Source: Sphaerotilus sulfidivorans (GTDB lineage: Bacteria; Pseudomonadota; Gammaproteobacteria; Burkholderiales; Burkholderiaceae_C). Taken from it: a DNA stretch of 60,687 nucleotides. The notes under the pieces are model-generated. The model was not told the origin of the DNA. It worked only from the letters and a program-made list of their open reading frames with translations, and did no database searches. Of this stretch, positions 57,647 to 60,687 are shown piece by piece. Positions within the stretch are counted from its first letter, which is position 1; each line of letters opens with the position of its first letter. Position numbers and translations under genes: made by a program. Where the stretch lies: positions 1 through 60,687 of the forward strand of contig NZ_JACCPY010000027.1 of assembly GCF_013426975.1 (NCBI RefSeq), in the 5' to 3' direction.

Positions 57647-58300
57647 TCAGGCCGCGGCGCGGGCCTCGTTGCGACGCGCCTTCCAGGCGCCGAAGATCGC
57701 GATCAGGCCCGGAATGATGATCAGCGCCCAGATGATCTTGCTGAGATTGGCCTGCACCCAGGGCAGGTTGCCGAACAGGTAGCCCGCCAGCGTCAGGCCG
57801 ATGACCCAGAGCATCGCGCCGACGACATTGAACATCACGAACTTCGCGCGCGTCATCTCGGCCACGCCCGCCACGAAGGGCGCGAAGGTGCGGATGAAGG
57901 GCATGAAGCGCGCGATGATGATCGTCACGCCGCCGTGGCGCTCGTAGAAGTCGTGCGCCTGCATGAAGGCCCGCTTGTTGAAGAAGCGCGAGTTCTCCCA
58001 CTGGAAGACCTTGGGGCCGAAGTGGCGCCCGATCGAGTAGTTCACCTGGTCGCCCAGCACCGCCGCGACCAGCAGCAGCGCCATCGCCAGCGGCAGGTTC
58101 ATCAGCCCGGCGCCGCACATCGCGCCGACGACGAACAGCAGGGAGTCGCCGGGCAGGAAAGGCATCACCACCAGGCCGGTCTCCACGAAGATGATCGCGA
58201 ACAGCAGCGCGTACACCCAGGCCCCGTAGGCCGCGATGAACTCGGCCAGGTGCTTGTCCACATGGAGGATGAAGTCGATCAGGAAGGGAATCATGTCCAT
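57647..58300 (-). CDS. DedA-family membrane protein
   Basis: A 217-residue membrane protein of the DedA/SNARE-associated (VTT) family. 'VETGLVVMPFLPGDSLLFVVGA' (part), 'LGDQVNYSIGRHFG', 'FYERHGGVTIIIARFMPFIRTFAPFVAGVAEM' (in segments) with the essential Glu and Arg residues, and 'FNVVGAMLWVIGLTLAGYLFGN' (part) are typical. DedA proteins flip polyprenyl-phosphate or phospholipids and support membrane potential. The start is taken as the ATG at 58300; an in-frame ATG lies two codons later. It converges with the secreted hydrolase gene (4-base gap). It is divergent from the receptor gene at 58447. Confidence 0.92.
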   Translation of the reverse strand: MDMIPFLIDFILHVDKHLAEFIAAYGAWVYALLFAIIFVETGLVVMPFLPGDSLLFVVGAMCGAGLMNLPLAMALLLVAAVLGDQVNYSIGRHFGPKVFQWENSRFFNKRAFMQAHDFYERHGGVTIIIARFMPFIRTFAPFVAGVAEMTRAKFVMFNVVGAMLWVIGLTLAGYLFGNLPWVQANLSKIIWALIIIPGLIAIFGAWKARRNEARAAA

Positions 58301-58446
58301 GGGCGGCGAGATTAGCATCCGGAGTGTTGTGCGCATTACGTCACGCTGGTCCGGATCCGCGAATTTCCGCGGCGGACAGGACTTTTTGCGCTGGGCACAC
58401 TCGCCCCCATGAAACACGGGGTTGACACCCAGCAGAGCAAGAATCG

Positions 58447-59568
58447 ATGCACCGGAGAAGTCTTGTCCTGGCGGGCGCTGCCGTGCCGCTGGGCCTGCTG
58501 CCGCCTCATGCGCAGGCGGCGCCCCCCCCGATCCTGATCGGCCGCACCGCACCCCGGCAGGGGCCGGTCGCGGCGATGGCACGCGCACATGCGGCCGGCG
58601 CGAACCTGGCCTTCGAGGCCTGCAACGCGGCCGGCGGCATCGGCGGGCGGCCGATCCGCTGGGCAGACCTGGATGATGGCGGCGACCCGGCGCGCGCGCT
58701 GGCGCTGGCACGCGCGCTGATCGTCGAGCAGCAGGCCCTGGCGCTGTTCGGCTGTGCCGGCAGCCAGAGCCTGGCCGCGCTGGAGCCGCTGCTGCGCGAG
58801 CACGGCGTGCCCGCGGTCGGCGCGGTGGCGGTGGCCGATTCGGTGCGCTTGCTGTGCCGGGGAGCAGGCTTCTTCGCACGCGCCAGCCATGCCCAGGAGG
58901 CCGAGGTGCTGGCCCGCCACCTGGCCACCGTCGGACTGCAGCGGGTGGCGATCGCGCACACCGCTTCGCCCTTCGGCCAGGAAGGCCTGAAGCTGATCGG
59001 CGATGCGCTGGCCGCGCAGCGGCTGCAGGTGGTGGGTTCGGCCGCGCTGACCGCCGAGGATGCAACCGCACAGGAGGCCTCGCGCAAGCTGATGGCGCTG
59101 TCGCCCCAGGCGGTGGTGCTGTTCGTGCCCGGCAGCCAGGCCGCGGCCATGATGGCCACGGCGGCCGGGCTGAAGCGCCATCCGGCCTTCTTCGGCCTGT
59201 CGATCGTCGGCGACGACGAGGCGCTGCGCCGCATCGGCCCGCAGGCGCGCGGGCTGGCGCTCACCCAGGTCACGCCCAATCCCTGGCGGGAGACCGACCG
59301 GCAGATGGAGATCTACCGCCAGCAGGCGCGCGCCGCCGGGGTGGAGATCGGCTACGCCAGCCTGGCCGGCTGGATCGACGCGCAGGTGCTGATCGAGGCG
59401 CTGCGCCGCTGCGGCGGGCAGCTGCAACGTCCGCGCCTGACCGCGACGCTGCGGGTGATGCAGCTCTTCGTCGCCGGCATGGCGGTCGACTTCAGCCGCC
59501 AGGATCTGGGCGGCTCGCGCTTCGTCGATCTGGTCCAGCTCAGCGAATCCGGCCGGTACCTGGGCTGA
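58447..59568 (+). CDS. Branched-chain amino-acid-type ABC receptor (Peripla_BP_6)
   Basis: A 373-residue periplasmic receptor with an RR-containing signal ('HRRSLVLAGAAVPLGLLPPHAQA', part). 'ILIGRTAPRQGPVAAMARAHAAGANLAFEACNAAGGIGGRPI' (in segments) is the LivK-type N-terminal lobe. 'VLFVPGSQAAAMMATAAG' and 'GYASLAGWIDAQVLIEALRRCGG' (part) complete the type I fold. No permease or ATPase of the Liv type is in the window, so it is an orphan receptor here. The ligand is unknown. It lies between amiC and mutL, with mutL 26 bases downstream. Confidence 0.88.
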   Translation: MHRRSLVLAGAAVPLGLLPPHAQAAPPPILIGRTAPRQGPVAAMARAHAAGANLAFEACNAAGGIGGRPIRWADLDDGGDPARALALARALIVEQQALALFGCAGSQSLAALEPLLREHGVPAVGAVAVADSVRLLCRGAGFFARASHAQEAEVLARHLATVGLQRVAIAHTASPFGQEGLKLIGDALAAQRLQVVGSAALTAEDATAQEASRKLMALSPQAVVLFVPGSQAAAMMATAAGLKRHPAFFGLSIVGDDEALRRIGPQARGLALTQVTPNPWRETDRQMEIYRQQARAAGVEIGYASLAGWIDAQVLIEALRRCGGQLQRPRLTATLRVMQLFVAGMAVDFSRQDLGGSRFVDLVQLSESGRYLG

Positions 59569-59593
59569 ACCGCGCCTTCCTACAATCCGGGGC

Positions 59594-60687
59594 ATGACCC
59601 TGACCCCGACGACCGCCCCGCTGGCCCCGCCCTCCCGCCGCCCGATCCGCGAGCTGCCCGACGAGCTGATCAGCCAGATCGCCGCCGGCGAGGTGGTCGA
59701 GCGCCCGGCCTCGGTGGTGCGCGAGCTGGTCGACAACGCGCTGGACGCCGGCGCCACCCGCATCGCGGTGCGGCTGATCGCCGGCGGCGTGCGCTCGATC
59801 GTCATCGAGGACGACGGCCAGGGCATCGCCGCGGCCGAGCTGCCGCTGGCGCTGCGCCGCCACGCCACCAGCAAGATCGGCTCGCTGCACGATCTCGAGC
59901 AGGTGATGACGATGGGCTTTCGCGGCGAGGCGCTGGCGGCGATCGGCTCGATCGCCGAGCTGTCGATCACCAGCCGCACGATGGACGCCGCGCATGCGCA
60001 GCGCATCGACGGCCGCACCGGCGAGCTGCAGCCGGCCGCACGCGCCGTCGGCACGACGGTGGAGGTGCGCGAGCTGTTCTTCTCGACGCCGGCGCGGCGC
60101 AAGTTCCTGAAGTCCGACGCCACCGAGCTGGCGCACTGCCTGGAGGCGGTGCGGCGTCACGCGCTGGCGCGGCCCGAGGTCGGCTTCGAGGTCTGGCACG
60201 AGGGCCGGCTGGTCGAGCAGTGGCGCCCGGGCGATGCGCAGCAGCGCCTGCGCGATGTGCTCGGCGAGGCCTTCGCGCGCGACAGCCGCGAGGTGGCGCT
60301 GCAGCTCGGGCCGCTGTCGGTGCGCGGCCGCGCCGGCCTGCCGGAGACCGCGCGGGCCCGCGCCGACCTGCAGTACGTCTATGTCAACGGCCGCCATGTG
60401 CGCGACCGGCTGCTGGCGCACGGCGTGCGCGCCGCCTACGAGGACGTGCTGCACGGCAGCCGTCAGCCCAGCTATGTGCTGTTCCTGGAGATCGCGCCGG
60501 AGCGGGTGGACGTGAACGTGCATCCGACCAAGACCGAGGTGCGCTTCCGCGATTCGCGCGAGGTGCACCAGGCGGTGCGCCGCGCGGTCGAGGCCGCGCT
60601 GGCGCCATCGCGCACCTGCACCGCGCCGGCCGGGGCCGGCACGGCCGCAGAGACACCGCCGCCGGCCCCGATGGCGACGTCCGAGCC
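59594..60687 (+). CDS. mutL: DNA mismatch repair protein MutL, 5' part
   Basis: The first 364 codons of MutL, open at the right edge. The GHKL ATPase has 'LPDELISQIAAGEVVERPASVVRELVDNALDAGA' (in segments) with the Glu/Asn of motif I, 'IEDDGQGI' (motif II), 'RHATSKI', 'TMGFRGEALAAI' (motif III) and 'GTTVEVRELFFSTPARRKFLK' (part). The second domain ends 'ERVDVNVHPTKTEVRF', followed by the start of the variable linker. A TACAAT hexamer at 59581-59586 is too close to the ATG at 59594 to serve as its -10 with a leader. It acts with the MutS encoded at 22193-24883. Confidence 0.97.
   Translation, partial: MTLTPTTAPLAPPSRRPIRELPDELISQIAAGEVVERPASVVRELVDNALDAGATRIAVRLIAGGVRSIVIEDDGQGIAAAELPLALRRHATSKIGSLHDLEQVMTMGFRGEALAAIGSIAELSITSRTMDAAHAQRIDGRTGELQPAARAVGTTVEVRELFFSTPARRKFLKSDATELAHCLEAVRRHALARPEVGFEVWHEGRLVEQWRPGDAQQRLRDVLGEAFARDSREVALQLGPLSVRGRAGLPETARARADLQYVYVNGRHVRDRLLAHGVRAAYEDVLHGSRQPSYVLFLEIAPERVDVNVHPTKTEVRFRDSREVHQAVRRAVEAALAPSRTCTAPAGAGTAAETPPPAPMATSE

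Noticed and set aside
58422-58427. TTGACA before the Liv-type receptor gene as a -35
   Set aside because: A 17-base spacer would put the -10 in the start codon. Only AAGAAT at 11 bases spacing is seen.

Overview
The window is about 60.7 kb of very GC-rich bacterial chromosome. Gene density is high, gaps are short and codon use is strongly G/C at third positions. The gene repertoire points to a betaproteobacterium of the order Burkholderiales: a Bug/TctC-type solute receptor, a trimeric-porin family protein with a C-terminal Phe, the pyrG-kdsA-eno-ftsB order, a queG/tsaE divergent pair, tsaE-amiC, and many solute receptors. A family of Sphaerotilaceae/Comamonadaceae type is my guess, not something the sequence proves. 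No rRNA, tRNA, CRISPR array, IS element or phage gene was recognised.

Layout. 1-3245: a TssA-like 5' gene fragment that changes into an NdvB-like segment at the window edge, then a NarL-type response regulator and hybrid histidine kinase in one operon. 3577-5464: two convergent EamA/DMT exporters. 5519-7408: a three-gene operon (winged-helix-like protein, small GTPase, roadblock protein) resembling an actinobacterial 'conservon', below an AT-richer leader that holds a CRP-like site. 7631-10030: a strong terminator and two tandem TRAP solute receptors without membrane subunits. 10218-12998: pmbA, darP, mogA. 12986-16377: two tandem secreted beta-helix lipoproteins, one with a 15-unit Ala-Pro hexanucleotide repeat. 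16545-20779: cysE, trmJ, suhB with a long tail, and a DUF2252 gene. 20902-26585: a winged-helix/AbiEii-like nucleotidyltransferase pair, mutS, an Anbu-type Ntn-hydrolase and an alpha/beta hydrolase. 26561-29935: a large c-heme lipoprotein and a DUF938 methyltransferase. 30074-36240: panBC, pyrG, kdsA, eno, ftsB. 36251-40146: glcDEF. 40336-41642: pnuC and an NR-kinase-like gene. 41666-45395: acyltransferase, DUF455, gamma-carbonic anhydrase, Hsp33. 45622-49638: amino-acid ABC receptor and permease separated by an antisense GGDEF-EAL gene. 49902-52966: porin, Bug receptor, AEC carrier. 52990-60687: queG, tsaE, amiC, a secreted hydrolase, DedA, a Leu/Ile/Val-type receptor and the 5' part of mutL.

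Most of the window is housekeeping metabolism (CoA, CTP, KDO, glycolysis, glycolate oxidation, cysteine, Moco, NAD) and DNA/RNA maintenance (mutS, mutL, trmJ, queG, tsaE). The parts most worth a second look are the roadblock/GTPase operon with its CRP-like site, the TssA/NdvB junction at the left edge, the nucleotidyltransferase/winged-helix pair, the c-heme propeller lipoprotein, the orphan Anbu gene coupled to mutS, and the paired beta-helix lipoproteins.
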